Numbered from the stretch's first letter, positions 1 to 8,713 are shown. The stretch: DNA of 43,593 nucleotides from an uncultured Prevotella sp. (GCA_945830055.1 CALZXH010000010.1:1-43593), one strand, 5' to 3'. The notes: a model not told the origin generated them from the letters alone. A program made the numbers and translations.

Positions 1-261
1 CATGAAAGTTTCCTACGCTTTTGGCTGAACGCGAATAATAGCGAATGCTTTGTTTACCCACAATGTCATTGGAAAACCATTCGAAAGGACATATAAGTCT
101 CCCCTCTTTTGGAAATCCGCCTTAAAGGTATGAAGATTATGCGAAAGATAAAAATAATTCTTCAAGAATTTGTTCCTTTTTCTTACAGTTTGGAAAAATA
201 TAGCAGCACCTTGTTCGAATACACCACCTGACATGATACTGATTTACTTCACACGTAATTA

Positions 262-285
262 AACGAGAGTTCGACGAATTCACGT
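262..285. repeat. GTGAGTTCGACGAATTCAC-type palindrome, isolated copy
   Basis: An imperfect palindrome (ACGAGAGTTCGACGAATTCACGTT). It closely matches the sequence at 711-733 and the inverted copy at 977-996, which form the ends of the larger element. It stands alone here, so the short palindrome may be a dispersed intergenic repeat in its own right. Confidence 0.6.
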
Positions 286-466
286 TAAATATGCAACTTT
301 GCACTAGAATAAAAGTAATAATCAGGTATCTGCAAAGGAAGGTCATAGCGCAAGTGCTCCAGGACTCTTGCATCTAAAAGGACCGATTGTTGGCTGATAA
401 CCTCACAAAACCGACATGATATTTGGTAAAAGGTCTTTCTTATTGCATCATTGTATCGGTTCTAAT

Positions 467-557
467 ATCGACCGCACGACGTTCGGTCAATCGACCGACG
501 GAGGTCGGTCGATTGACCGACAGAGGTCGGTCGATTGGCTGACGTCGTGCGGTCGAT
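467..557. repeat. Nested palindromic tandem repeat, GGTCGGTCGATTGACC type
   Basis: The outer arms ATCGACCGCACGACGT (467-482) and its exact reverse complement (542-557) enclose three adjacent copies of a palindromic unit. The units lie at 483-499, 503-521 and 526-544, at about 23-base intervals, each close to GGTCGGTCGATTGACCGAC. The first copy is the exact complement of the middle one, so several alternative hairpins or a cruciform are possible. No gene overlaps it. Function is unknown; a protein-binding array, a REP-like element or a structured RNA are all possible. Confidence 0.8.
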
Positions 558-707
558 GAAGCGAACGGGAAGATAATGGAATAAGAAAGCACAGGATAAC
601 CTGATTACAATAGATTGTCGAGCCTTAAGAATAATCTAAATGATTGGCAAGTCCACTTTTACGTGTATGTCTGTCTGTTTATCTTTTACAATAAACATGA
701 GCTTATA

Positions 708-996
708 AATAACGTGAGTTCGACGAATTCACATGATTGTTTTGCCATGACTGCTTGCTGATGATTTGTGCGCACTGACTGCTTGCTGATGAGCTTTGCG
801 AATAAAGCCCAAAAGCGTTCATACACAAGCAAAGTATTAACGCTTTTGCCTTTTCAAGGCGTATCCAAATGCATCCATCAAACCCAGGGTGTCATTCCGC
901 TTCGCTCCATTCTGCCCTGGGCTAGGCGCAGACTGCACTTTATTCGCAAAGCTCATCAGCAAGCAGTCAGTGCGCACAATTCGTTGAACTCACGTT
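708..996. repeat. Large nested inverted-repeat element (MITE-like?)
   Basis: Arms at 766-807 and 938-979 are perfect 42-base reverse complements. Outside them, 711-729 and the complement of 977-995 match with one mismatch (AACGTGAGTTCGACGAATT against AACGTGAGTTCAACGAATT), giving an outer pair of inverted termini. Inside lie two further hairpins, 811-819 with 839-847 (AAAAGCGTT/AACGCTTTT) and 883-889 with 915-921 (CCCAGGG/CCCTGGG). No transposase is encoded. The right end sits exactly where the neighbouring regulator reading frame stops. A non-autonomous mobile element or a structured intergenic repeat are the main options; no clear target-site duplication is visible. Confidence 0.65.
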
Positions 997-1575
997 ATAT
1001 TAAAATCCTTATCGGCGATATGCCGATTGAGAAGGACAGCAGCCCTTTCAGCGAAGTCATATCCCGGAACTTGTCCGGGATGAGGCAAGGGCTTGCAGTT
1101 ACCCTCCCCCACCGTTACGTCGGAATCTGTCATGGCGCTTTCTGCACGCCTTTTTCTTCGCCTTAACACAGTGATAGCCGCAGCAAAGACAAGCACCACC
1201 AGTATTGCATATATGAAATAAGGTATATGCGACGGGGTGGTCATTCCGAGACCTGTCAGCGCATTTATCCTGTCAAGTGTCAGAGGCTCCGGTTTGCCAT
1301 AAACAGAGAAATTGATTTGCTCTGCCCGTCCTTTTGTCAGAGAGTCGTCTATTATTATTCTATAAAGACCGTGCTGCGTATATGCCATGACAACTCCACC
1401 GGGGGCACAGTGTCCATGCGTACGGTCTGATAGACAGTGGAGTCACTGATGGTTACGAATCGCTCATCCTTGAGATTGTAGCAATAGATGTGATTCCATG
1501 CCCCTATCCACAGACGTTGGGCGATACTGTCAACAGCAAGGACTTCATCCATGATGCCGTCAGCCAGATCCGTGC
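990..1575 (-). pseudogene. Remnant of a hybrid two-component (HTCS-type) sensor/regulator
   Basis: Two overlapping minus-strand frames read as consecutive parts of one protein. The upstream part (about 1355-1575) contains a beta-propeller blade with RLWIGAWNHIYCYN. The downstream part (990-1388) ends a Y_Y_Y-like domain (FSVYGKPEPLTL), then has one membrane segment (FIYAILVVLVFAAAITVL) followed by RRRKRR. The break between the parts lies at a C5 tract near 1400, which looks like a frameshift. After the membrane segment the frame runs only to ERAAVLLNRHIADKDFNI, the usual start of an AraC-type output domain, and then stops at the edge of the inverted-repeat element. Most of the propeller, the kinase and the DNA-binding core are missing. 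HTCS proteins normally sense oligosaccharides and activate polysaccharide-utilisation genes; this copy cannot. Confidence 0.7.
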
Positions 1576-2240
1576 ATTCAAATTACGGATGTGGTTTGAG
1601 GACGCAAAACTCTTCCGTCACGGCTGGGTGGAAGAGATGAATCCGCCCCCCCTTCTTCCCGTGGGGAAGGGCCAACGGCTGGGCAATACTCACAATGTGT
1701 GAGGTGCTCGACGCCATCACCATCTATGAACGAAACAACGGCGGAGATGAGTTTGCCGATGACAAAGCCTTTGTCCTCGATCTGCTGCGCCAGCATATTG
1801 ACAGACTGTGCAGCGTGCAGGACAAGTCGGGTATGTGGCATCAGCTGCTCAACGAACCGACGAGTTATCTTGAGACATCTGCAACGGCCATCTATACCTA
1901 CTGCTTCGCCCATTCCATCTGCGAGGGATGGATTGATGCGCTTGCCTATGGCGCCTGCACCCTATTGGCATGGAATGCCGTCAGCCGGCAGATAAGCGGT
2001 ATGGGACAGGTAGAGAACACCTGCGTGGGAAGCGGTATGGGCTTCGACCCCGCCTTCTATTGTTACCGTCCGGTACACGTGCTTGCCGCCCACGGCTATG
2101 GACCAGTGATATGGGCTGGAGGCGAGATAATACGCATGTTGGAGCAGACCCATCCCAAGATGAACGACTCTGCCATCCACTTTTATCCCACAGAGATTAA
2201 GACATCAGCACAGTGGTTCAATGAACCGCGAGTGAGATGA
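1548..2240 (+). pseudogene. GH105/GH88-type unsaturated glycuronyl hydrolase, truncated and frameshifted
   Basis: The plus-strand reading resembles the C-terminal half of family 105 unsaturated rhamnogalacturonyl hydrolases, which cleave 4,5-unsaturated uronic acids from pectin fragments. Visible pieces are LFRHGWVEE (in one frame up to about 1650), then, in another frame, FPWGRANGWAILTM, YLETSATAIYTYCFA, GQVENTCVGSGMG and YGPVIWAGGEIIRML. The frame changes at a run of seven C (1646-1652). The first half of the enzyme is absent: upstream sequence belongs to the oppositely oriented regulator remnant. The last codons overlap the end of the convergent DUF5107 gene by about 23 bases. It is a relic of a pectin-degradation locus. 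Confidence 0.75.
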
Positions 2241-5200
2241 ATGAGCGGAACTGCTGCATGCTGACATGGTTAGGATCGAGCTGTTCTGCCTCGCGGAGGT
2301 AGCGCAGGGCATGCCCGGTATCGCCCAAGCCATAGTAGCCAAGGGCGAGCATATAGCGGCAGTGAATCTCATTCTGCAGTTGCAACGAACCCTCCCATAT
2401 CTGCAGGTCGGGCAGAGAGACTGCAAAATAGTCCATAACGACTTGGTCGAAGAGGTGTTGCTTGCCGTAAGAGAGGAGTTTGTTGAACAGGGTGCGTGCC
2501 TTGCCTTCCTCACCCAGGGCACGATAGCACAACGCGGCATAGAATATCTTGTCGGGCTTAGCATCATTATAGTACATTGCCGCAGCAGGCTCGACAGGTC
2601 CTTCCATTCCCTTGCGCCAGCACTCGTGTGCTTTTGCCTCGTCGCCCTTGTTTCTGTAGGCAATACCGAGAAGATAATAGAAGTCGTTCTCCTGCGCTCC
2701 GAAGAGTTTTCCCTCGCCGAGGTTCTCCGGATAAGAGAGACATTCCGTAAGAAGCCTGATGGCATAGTCTGTCTTCTCTTCGTCGGGGAGTGTTGTGGCG
2801 AGACATCTCTTAGCCATCTCCACACGCGCCATCTGATACTGTGTAGGGATCTTGCCCTCACCGCCTTCCCAGGCATGGAACCGGTGGGTATCCAATACAC
2901 GCATCGCATCCTCATAGCGACCAGTCTGGTTGAGCAGGGTGGTATATTCGAGCAGCAGGTCATCGCGCTGTTCCACGAGCTCAGGATATTTCTCAAAGAA
3001 GGCAAGACGCTCAGTATGCTTGCGGGCAAGACGTTTGTAAAGCTGGTCGAGTTCCATGAAGATACGCGCGTCGGTCTCGTCGAGACTGAAGGCGGTCTCC
3101 ATCTCCTGCAATGCCTTGGCAGAATCGTTCTCCTTATTGTAATACAGGAGGGCAAGATTACGGTGAACGGTGGGGAAAGAGGCGTCAAGCTGTTCGCTTG
3201 CCTCCCAGTTTTCCTTGGCAAGGTCATACTGCCGCTTGTCGTAGTAGAGACAACCGAGATAATAATATGCTTTGGCACCTTTCGGGTTCTCGGCCTTGGC
3301 ACGTTGCAATGCCAGCAGGGCATCGAGCGAGTTGGGGAAGCAACAGTTGCTGTCAGACAGCTCTGCCTTGTCATACTGTCCGAGATAGTAATATGTCATC
3401 GGTGTCACAGCCCCCTCCTCTATTGCCATCTCCCATATCTTCGCAGCATCTTCGTATAGTCCGGCAGCCTGATAGTCCAGGGCTATCTCGTCGTAGTTGT
3501 TGGGCATGCCGTGCATCATCTCGCGCATCTTTCTGGTCTCGCCAAGTTCGTAGAGACAGCCGTAGTTGAAAAGGTCGGTCTTGAGAGCCTCGCGGCATAC
3601 ATGCTCCATCTCCTCTTTTCTGCCCATGAGCCTTAACACGGCAGCCTTGAGGGCAAGGGCCTTCTGATTGTGTGCACCGTAGATGAGACAACGGTCAATT
3701 TCTTCAAGGGCATCGTCAAGACGTCTCTCGCTGACGCTTATCTTGGCAGCCTCGAAGTATCCGGCATCAGCCCAAGCCTTGTTCCATGTGGCTTTCCAGA
3801 AGAGGTTATATGCTTCGCTCTTTGATGAAGAATACTTCAGGCAAAGCGCAAGGTTATAGATAGGTTCCCCATCGTAAGGGTTTGGGTTTCGCCGGGTGAT
3901 GACCTTGACGGCATGGCGCAGATAGGGTTCGGCCTTGTCGAAGCGTCCGCGGCGAATGTACCAAAGTCCCATGGCATTGAGACAGCGCACATCATCTGGA
4001 TTACGGCGCAAAGCCTCCTCGTAGTAGTCAGTGGCAATGTATGTGGCATGGCGGTATTGCTCGATGTGCTGACCGGTGAGGAACAGTTGTTCGCAGGTCT
4101 TCACTTCGTGAGGCAACAGCGCAGCCTCTGCGGCATCAGGAATAGGCCGTATCTCGTCTGGTTCAGGCTGCCAGGAGAGGACAGACTGTTCCCTGCCATA
4201 GAGTTCCTTGGATATGGCTACCGCTGTCAGCGGTTTGTCGGAAGGAGTGAGATGTAGCACGTTCTCAGGTGTCACGTCATGCCACTCGTCATAAACGGTT
4301 TCTTCGTCCGCTTTCAGGGTGATGCGCACATGCTGCCGGTTTGTAGCATAGAGCATAAACTCTGAGCCGTTGACGTTGAGGACAAGATCCTTGGATGCCT
4401 GCTTTACCACACCCAGTTCGCGGTAAGGCATGAAATACTGTGTGAACCGCTTTTCCTCATAGGGCATGAGCCATGTAAAGTCGGGCTGGTTCTCTGTATA
4501 TACGCCTGCCATCAGTTCTATGTACGGGCGGCATGGGTGCATCTTCTTGGAATGGTCGAGCGCAGGAATACCGGCGGCGATATCACCCTCTTTCTCTGCG
4601 TCGGTGAGCACACGGTCCCAGGCGCGCCCGAAGTCGCCGTAGCCCCATGTCCACTGCTTCTTGCCGGGCGAAAAATGATTGCTTGCCACATGGAGCATGC
4701 CTGCCTTGGTATCGTTCTCGTAGCCTCCCTCGAAATTGTATCTTGAGTTGACGCCCATGTACGACGTGGGCACCTTGATGTTCTTGTAGTTGGATATATC
4801 CACGCCGGAACTGTAGTCCATCTTGTAGTAAGTGCCTGTGGCGATGGGGAACGAACTGACGGCACGTTTGCCATGGTCGAAGACGGCATTGATGTCGGGC
4901 GGGAACACCGACTGATACTCATCGTTGACCTCCACGGCAGGGTTTGCCCACCACAGGAAGGTCTGCGGCACGTCGGTACGGTTGTACAGGCGTCCCTTTA
5001 TCTCAAGGTAAGCACACCCAGGGCGAAGCGTAAATCCTGCCGCACCCTTCTGGTGGAACATCTTCTCCATCTCGTTCACCCATACCGTAACACTGCCGTC
5101 GGCATTCTCCTCAATCGTGGAATCTACAGGGAGGTATGTTGACGGACGGTGGTGCTGCGGCCAGTTGAACTCTATGCCGCCCGATATCCATGGTCCGGTG

Positions 5201-5517
5201 AGACCTACGAGGGCGGGCTTGATGACATGGTTGTAATAGACGAAGTGACGCCGGCGTATCTTGTCGTATGCCATCTGCACACGACCGCCCAGTTCGGGGA
5301 GTATCATCACCTTGATGTACTCGTTTTCCATCCATACGGCATGCCATGTGTGGGGCGTCGGTTCATCGGCTATCTTCTCTACCACAGGGTATGGATAAAC
5401 CGCACCGCTGGAACCTTGATACACTCGTTTCTCGAGGAATATGGGATTCTTCTCTTCCTTGCCTATCTCATAAGTGGGGATAACAACATCCTCACGCCAT
5501 GCTTTTACGGTTTTCAT
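2218..5517 (-). CDS. DUF5107 domain protein with C-terminal TPR repeats
   Basis: A 1,099-residue protein with no obvious signal peptide. The N-terminal ~480 residues match the DUF5107 type: LPELGGRV at residues 73-80 is reminiscent of aldose-1-epimerase-like sugar-binding folds, followed by GPWISGGIEFNWPQHHRP. From about residue 500 to the end are many TPR helix pairs, for example ALRNPDD-like spacing and YYYLGCLYYDKRQYDLAKENW. The start was set at 5517 (MKTVKAW) because it lies 7 bases after the stop of the upstream sugar transporter; a longer frame to 5625 would run into the transporter. Such proteins are common beside carbohydrate genes in Bacteroidetes, but no reaction is established as far as I know. 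Coupling to the transporter suggests a role in handling an imported sugar or glycoside. Confidence 0.85.
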   Translation of the reverse strand: MKTVKAWREDVVIPTYEIGKEEKNPIFLEKRVYQGSSGAVYPYPVVEKIADEPTPHTWHAVWMENEYIKVMILPELGGRVQMAYDKIRRRHFVYYNHVIKPALVGLTGPWISGGIEFNWPQHHRPSTYLPVDSTIEENADGSVTVWVNEMEKMFHQKGAAGFTLRPGCAYLEIKGRLYNRTDVPQTFLWWANPAVEVNDEYQSVFPPDINAVFDHGKRAVSSFPIATGTYYKMDYSSGVDISNYKNIKVPTSYMGVNSRYNFEGGYENDTKAGMLHVASNHFSPGKKQWTWGYGDFGRAWDRVLTDAEKEGDIAAGIPALDHSKKMHPCRPYIELMAGVYTENQPDFTWLMPYEEKRFTQYFMPYRELGVVKQASKDLVLNVNGSEFMLYATNRQHVRITLKADEETVYDEWHDVTPENVLHLTPSDKPLTAVAISKELYGREQSVLSWQPEPDEIRPIPDAAEAALLPHEVKTCEQLFLTGQHIEQYRHATYIATDYYEEALRRNPDDVRCLNAMGLWYIRRGRFDKAEPYLRHAVKVITRRNPNPYDGEPIYNLALCLKYSSSKSEAYNLFWKATWNKAWADAGYFEAAKISVSERRLDDALEEIDRCLIYGAHNQKALALKAAVLRLMGRKEEMEHVCREALKTDLFNYGCLYELGETRKMREMMHGMPNNYDEIALDYQAAGLYEDAAKIWEMAIEEGAVTPMTYYYLGQYDKAELSDSNCCFPNSLDALLALQRAKAENPKGAKAYYYLGCLYYDKRQYDLAKENWEASEQLDASFPTVHRNLALLYYNKENDSAKALQEMETAFSLDETDARIFMELDQLYKRLARKHTERLAFFEKYPELVEQRDDLLLEYTTLLNQTGRYEDAMRVLDTHRFHAWEGGEGKIPTQYQMARVEMAKRCLATTLPDEEKTDYAIRLLTECLSYPENLGEGKLFGAQENDFYYLLGIAYRNKGDEAKAHECWRKGMEGPVEPAAAMYYNDAKPDKIFYAALCYRALGEEGKARTLFNKLLSYGKQHLFDQVVMDYFAVSLPDLQIWEGSLQLQNEIHCRYMLALGYYGLGDTGHALRYLREAEQLDPNHVSMQQFRSFISLAVH

Positions 5518-5524
5518 ACTGACG

Positions 5525-6900
5525 TTATTTGTTAACCAATTCTTTCTCAAGTTGTTCAAGACTCTTTCCCTTTGTCTCGGGAAGACGAAGGAGGAAGAAC
5601 ACAAAACCGACGGCACAGACTGCACTATATATCCAGAATGTACCGTAACTACCCAGACTCAGGTTGAGGAACGGGAAGGTGTAGGTAAGTGTAGATGAAC
5701 CTACCCACAGCATAAAGGTGCATGTTGCCACTGCGACGGCACGCACCTTGTTGGGAAAGAGTTCCGAGATGAGTACCCACGTGCAGGGGCCTAATGTCAT
5801 GGCATAACAGGCAATGGCGGCAACGACAAGCACTACCATAAACCAGCCTGTAAGATGCATATAGTATGAGAACCCGAGAATGGCATAGATAACACACAGC
5901 CCACCGGCACCGAGAAGCATCAGCGAGCGCCTACCCCACCGGTCAACGGTGAAGATGGCGATGATCGTGAAGATGACATTGGCAACGCCGGTGATGACAA
6001 TGTTAAACAATACGTCGCCTACCTCAAAACCAGCCGACTGGAATATCTCCTGTGCATAGTTGAAGATGACGTTGGTTCCGCACCACTGTTGGAAGACTGC
6101 GATAATGATACCTAACAGCAGTACCTTTCCGAAAGGACGGGAGAAGAGTGTGGAGAGTCCCGCTGCCTCTGCGCACTGGCATTTGCCTGCCTAACAGTAG
6201 CCAGTTCCTCTTCGGCATAGTCTGCCCCTCCTATCCTGCTGAGCGTCTGACGTGACTCGTCAAAGCGTCCCTTGAGCGCCAACCACCGCGGACTCTCGGG
6301 AATAAACAGCGACAGGAAAAAGAATACCGTAGCCGGTGCCGCTGCAGCCCAAAACATCCAGCGCCATGCTGCCTGCACATTCCAACTGTCAGCCGTTATC
6401 ACTCCGCCGGGAACATCTTCGGCAATGAGCCAGTTGGTTATCTGCGCTCCAAGAATACCGATGACGATGGTCATCTGATTAAGCGACACCAGTTTGCCAC
6501 GGATATGCGAAGGTGACACCTCGGCAATATACATCGGTGACAAGCCTGAAGCCACACCGATGCCAATGCCGCCAAAGAAGCGTGCCACAAGAAAAGCGTC
6601 AAACGTATTGAACGCTCCTGTGGCTATAGCGGAAAAGAAAAAAATAAGTGAAGATACTATCAGCAGGCGCTTACGCCCAATCTTGTCAGCAAGCCACCCA
6701 CAGGTGCATGCGCCAATCATACAACCAATCAACGCAATAGTCATGGCAAGCCCCTGGTCACTCGCACTGTCGGCAATACAGAAATACTCTTCATAAAAAG
6801 GCTTTGCCCCACCGATGACCACCCAGTCATAACCGAAGAGCAACCCTCCAAATGCACCTACCATACATATAAAATAGGTATAGGCTTTCGTTGTTTTCAT
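5525..6900 (-). pseudogene. Sugar-porter family MFS transporter with an internal frameshift
   Basis: This is a sugar:H+ symporter of the major facilitator superfamily, similar to XylE-type porters. The first part (6900 to about 6165) shows GGLLFGYDWVVIGG, the loop motif DKIGRKR, RGKLVSLNQ and PESPRWLALKGRFDE. The second part, in another frame, begins with AAGLSTLFSRPFGKVLLLG, then QQWCGTNVIFNYAQEIF, VDRWGRRSL, ISELFPNKVRA and the closing LPETKGKSLEQLE. Together they make a full-length 12-segment porter. The frames differ by one base near 6165, within the central cytoplasmic loop, so the gene is either recently inactivated or carries a sequencing or assembly error. It lies 7 bases upstream of the DUF5107 gene and probably shares its transcript. 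Confidence 0.8.
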
Positions 6901-6991
6901 TAGATAGATTCAGGTTTTTAGTTTTCAGGTATATAGATAGTGCAAATCGAGAGCAATACCCACAGCTGCGGGGCACAAAGGGATGGCGGAC

Positions 6992-7765
6992 TTATCTGCG
7001 CTTTACATAGAAAGCCTTCTTATATCCATTGCCAAACACATTCACAATCACCCAAAATGCAGCTCGTATCGGATTCATCTGCTCTGCAATTCTGAACAAG
7101 GGATAATGCGCCCATATTTTCTTCCACAAAGGTTTGGGGGTAATGCTCACTTTTCGTCTGCGATAGGAAGCAAGGTTTTCTTTGAGCAAATAGCAAGGGG
7201 ATTTCTTCACCACCTTCAGCCACATGGCAGTATCGTTGTTCTTCTTCACATCAGCCACTTGGATCAGGCCTATCTTCTCCGCATCGTACATCACGGTGAG
7301 ACATCCCGGCCAGCAACAGGCATACATACCAAACTCCGAAACCTTCCTGATACCTGACACATATACGTCCAATTGCTTGCCATCCTCATTGATTTCAGTA
7401 TATTCATGGTAAGAAAACGCATAATTGTTCTCCGTCATAAACCGGAGCTGTTTCTCTAATTTATCAGGTAGCCACAGGTCATCACTGTCAAGAAACGCTA
7501 TCCAACGCCCTTTGGCGCGACGCAAAGCATTGTTTCGCGTGACCGCAGCTCCCAGATTCCTTGAGTTACTCTCATACCTGATTCGTGCATCTTTCTCGGC
7601 AAACGATCTCACTATCCTTTCAGTGTCATCGGTAGAGCAGTCGTTCTGTATCAGCAGTTCCCAATTTTGGTATGTTTGAGCAATGATGCTTTTGATGGTC
7701 TCGCTTATGAATCTTTCGCACTCCAGAGTAGGTGTGATGATAGATACTAATCCGTAGTCTTGCAT
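6992..7765 (-). CDS. Family 2 glycosyltransferase
   Basis: A 257-residue GT-A fold enzyme that transfers a sugar from a nucleotide sugar to a surface glycan. The N-terminus has the typical LVSIITPTLECERFISETIKS block, then NDCSTDDTERIV and the metal/nucleotide motif FLDSDDLW near residues 90-97. The C-terminal part is short and basic without membrane segments, so a cytoplasmic or membrane-associated enzyme is expected. The start at 7765 (MQDYGLVSIITP) fits the family; the longer frame to 7840 would run into the likely small RNA upstream. No other glycan genes adjoin it, so donor and acceptor cannot be named. It may be transcribed from the promoter at 7946-7976. Confidence 0.9.
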   Translation of the reverse strand: MQDYGLVSIITPTLECERFISETIKSIIAQTYQNWELLIQNDCSTDDTERIVRSFAEKDARIRYESNSRNLGAAVTRNNALRRAKGRWIAFLDSDDLWLPDKLEKQLRFMTENNYAFSYHEYTEINEDGKQLDVYVSGIRKVSEFGMYACCWPGCLTVMYDAEKIGLIQVADVKKNNDTAMWLKVVKKSPCYLLKENLASYRRRKVSITPKPLWKKIWAHYPLFRIAEQMNPIRAAFWVIVNVFGNGYKKAFYVKRR

Positions 7766-7832
7766 TTTTGAATATATATACTCAGTCTTCCGCGTGTTTG
7801 CAATAAAGTATAAAACTTTCCGCAAGTAGATG

Positions 7833-7941
7833 AGCAACACTATTTACTGTAGTTCAACTGTTTAGGTTTCCAATGCATACGTTCCCGACGCACGGGAACT
7901 TTACAATTCCATGGATGTTTTTGACATGCCATAAGAATCGG
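7833..7941 (-). ncRNA. Candidate Bacteroidales-1 (6S-like) RNA downstream of rplT
   Basis: A perfect Bacteroidetes promoter (TTTG at 7973-7976, 19 bases, TACCTTTG at 7946-7953, minus strand) would start transcription near 7940, just after the rplT terminator. The predicted RNA opens with AACAC and can close on GTGTT near 7837-7841. It contains a stable internal hairpin, GTTCCCGTGCGTCGGGAAC. The Bacteroidales-1 RNA, reported as a 6S RNA homologue, typically lies downstream of the L20 gene, exactly this position. I identify it by location, promoter and fold, not by alignment. I see no strong terminator before the glycosyltransferase, so it could instead be that gene's 5' untranslated region. 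Confidence 0.55.
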
Positions 7942-7945
7942 TGTT

Positions 7946-7976
7946 CAAAGGTACTAAAAAATCATAATATGGCAAA
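7946..7976 (-). promoter_or_regulatory. Bacteroidetes-type promoter
   Basis: Read on the minus strand: TTTG (-33 element) at 7973-7976, a 19-base spacer, and TACCTTTG (-7 element) at 7946-7953. This is a full match to the Bacteroidetes sigma-ABfr consensus. It drives the candidate 6S-like RNA and possibly the glycosyltransferase. Confidence 0.8.
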
Positions 7977-7988
7977 CTAATATGCAAC

Positions 7989-8022
7989 GAAAAAGGAGAC
8001 ATCATCAAAAATGATGCCTCCC
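7989..8022 (-). terminator. Rho-independent terminator after rplT
   Basis: On the minus strand GGAGGCATCAT pairs with ATGATGTCTCC (stem 7995-8005 with 8012-8022, one mismatch) followed by a TTTTTCG run. It lies 30 bases after the rplT stop and ends the infC-rpmI-rplT transcript. Confidence 0.85.
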
Positions 8023-8052
8023 GGATACTTATGAAAAAAATAAGTATTGGAT

Positions 8053-8397
8053 TTACTTTACCTTTTCAACAATTGCCTTGAATGCCTCGGGGTTGTTAAC
8101 AGCCAGGTCGGCGAGCACCTTACGGTTGATCTCGATACCTGCCTTGTTGAGAGCACCCATGAGTACTGAGTAGCTCATACCCTCAAGACGAGCGGCAGCA
8201 TTGATACGCTGGATCCACAATGCGCGGAAGTTGCGTTTCTTGTTACGACGGTCGCGATAAGCGTATGTAAGACCCTTCTCCCAAGTGTTTTTGGCTACTG
8301 TCCAAACATTCTTACGGGCACCATAGTAACCGCGAGTAAGTTTTAAGATTCTCTTTCTTTTTGCTCTTGAAGCAACATGATTTACTGATCTTGGCAT
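8053..8397 (-). CDS. rplT: Ribosomal protein bL20
   Basis: A 114-residue basic protein with the canonical L20 start ([19 protein letters not shown]) and the conserved [15 protein letters not shown] and [18 protein letters not shown] blocks. It binds 23S rRNA and is needed early in large-subunit assembly. It is the last gene of infC-rpmI-rplT, 34 bases after rpmI, and is followed by a strong terminator. In many bacteria L20 represses its own operon; I see no definite binding site here. Confidence 0.98.
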   Translation of the reverse strand: MPRSVNHVASRAKRKRILKLTRGYYGARKNVWTVAKNTWEKGLTYAYRDRRNKKRNFRALWIQRINAAARLEGMSYSVLMGALNKAGIEINRKVLADLAVNNPEAFKAIVEKVK

Positions 8398-8431
8398 AAT
8401 TTTCTTCCTTTAAAATGTTTGACAATAGGGA

Positions 8432-8629
8432 TTAGCGGAGACACAACAAATCGCGAACCTGCTTCAGGTTGCTTGTATCAACAAGAGTCTGATGCACCAA
8501 GTTACGCTTTTGCTTCTTGGTTTTCTTTGTCAGAATGTGGCTGTGGTAAGCATGATGTCTCTTAATCTTACCTGTACCGGTGAAACGAAATCTCTTCTTT
8601 GCACCGGAGTTTGTCTTTTGCTTTGGCAT
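8432..8629 (-). CDS. rpmI: Ribosomal protein bL35
   Basis: A 65-residue, very basic protein with the family pattern [20 protein letters not shown] and a central [20 protein letters not shown]. It is a small 50S subunit protein. It sits between infC (84 bases upstream) and rplT (34 bases downstream), the standard order. Confidence 0.97.
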   Translation of the reverse strand: MPKQKTNSGAKKRFRFTGTGKIKRHHAYHSHILTKKTKKQKRNLVHQTLVDTSNLKQVRDLLCLR

Positions 8630-8713
8630 TTTTTTACTGTTATTTAATTGTTATTTATTATACGGTGGCAACGCATATACCGGGCGTTACGCACCTTTAT
8701 CTTCTCTTCAATT

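Larger units (their letters stand above)
1..989. other. Gene-poor, repeat-rich intergenic region
   Basis: I see no convincing protein gene here. The short reading frames at 13-234 and 137-373 (minus) overlap each other, resemble nothing I recognise, and lack an upstream promoter of the Bacteroidetes type. The stretch from about 1 to 460 is AT-rich with no clear structure except one copy of a short palindrome near 262-285. From 467 on it is dominated by palindromes and inverted repeats, listed separately. The region borders the broken regulator gene on its right, so it may be a scar of rearrangement. Confidence 0.6.

Noticed and set aside
13..373. Two short minus-strand frames (13-234 and 137-373)
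   Set aside because: They overlap each other in different frames, have no motifs, no promoter and no recognisable homologue.
467..557. Possible mini-CRISPR array
   Set aside because: Units are 17-19 bases with only 3-6 bases between them, are palindromic, and alternate in orientation. There are no spacers and no cas genes.
768..1166. 132-residue plus-strand open frame
   Set aside because: It lies inside the inverted-repeat element and antisense to the regulator remnant, with no recognisable motifs.
2266..3459. Long plus-strand open frame of 397 residues
   Set aside because: It is antisense to the TPR part of the DUF5107 gene, whose protein has clear repeat structure. The long frame follows from codon bias.
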